From Cohnella xylanilytica (GTDB lineage: Bacteria > Bacillota > Bacilli > Paenibacillales > Paenibacillaceae): a stretch of 41,628 nt of DNA. Positions within the stretch are counted from its first letter, which is position 1. Every line of letters begins with the position of its first letter. The stretch lies in NCBI RefSeq assembly GCF_014212175.1, contig NZ_JACJVR010000101.1, positions 378-42,005 on the forward strand. Reading direction: 5' to 3'. The position numbers and the translations under genes are program-made. This document shows positions 41,593 to 41,628 of this stretch, piece by piece. The notes beneath the pieces were generated by a model. It did no database searches. It saw nothing but the letters and a program-made list of their open reading frames with translations, and was not told where the DNA came from.

Positions 41593-41628
41593 TACACGGA
41601 TGAAATTCGTGTCAAACGTCTGTGATAA

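Overview
The window looks like chromosomal DNA of a high-GC, spore-forming Firmicute of the Paenibacillaceae (Cohnella/Paenibacillus type). This is inferred from strong GGAGG ribosome binding sites, a SigI-RsgI pair, a T-box-controlled ilv-leu operon, Bacillus-type Zur, PerR and LexA boxes, and a KinE-like PAS histidine kinase. No rRNA or tRNA gene was found. Most genes lie on the minus strand.

Layout. 1-3.6 kb: 5-oxoprolinase subunit B (cut by the window edge), a small unknown gene, a TetR regulator with an unknown partner, and a DRE-TIM aldolase-like enzyme. 3.65-5.95 kb: a repeat-filled island around a degenerate IS1595-type transposase gene. 5.97-9.9 kb: an SsuE-like FMN reductase, a lipoprotein, a MerR-MFS efflux pair and Fur. 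10.0-11.5 kb: mqnB-mqnD of the futalosine menaquinone pathway. 11.7-19.2 kb: a zinc-starvation block with COG0701 permease plus DUF1980 protein, CobW GTPase, znuA, znuB, znuC and zur, and four Zur boxes. 19.3-23.2 kb: an MFS transporter and a three-gene ABC exporter. 23.5-30.5 kb: an acyltransferase, a YuiH-like molybdoenzyme, a hypothetical gene, a histidine kinase, rsgI-sigI and a zinc-finger protein. 30.7-41.6 kb: a peroxiredoxin behind a PerR-like box, then the branched-chain amino-acid genes (T-box, ilvB, ilvN, ilvC, leuA, aminotransferase, leuB). A second degenerate IS1595-type gene with its own repeats sits between the aminotransferase and leuB.

The most unusual signal is the pair of IS1595-derived genes (4339-5268 and 33209-34126). 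Both encode a zinc ribbon and a helix-turn-helix-like segment, but the DDE catalytic positions appear to be lost. Both have a textbook sigma-A promoter with a LexA (SOS) operator in the -35/-10 spacer; the second has another LexA box just downstream. Both lie in gene-free stretches full of short tandem repeats and of a dispersed motif, TATCCCC-N4-CTCAG. The motif points toward the gene upstream of it and is inverted downstream of it. Further copies sit inside two neighbouring coding regions (the DUF1980 protein and ZnuA), in tolerant linkers. I propose a domesticated, DNA-damage-inducible transposase-like protein associated with a family of dispersed short repeats, loosely analogous to RAYT/REP systems. 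The sequence shows the parts; the functional link is inference.
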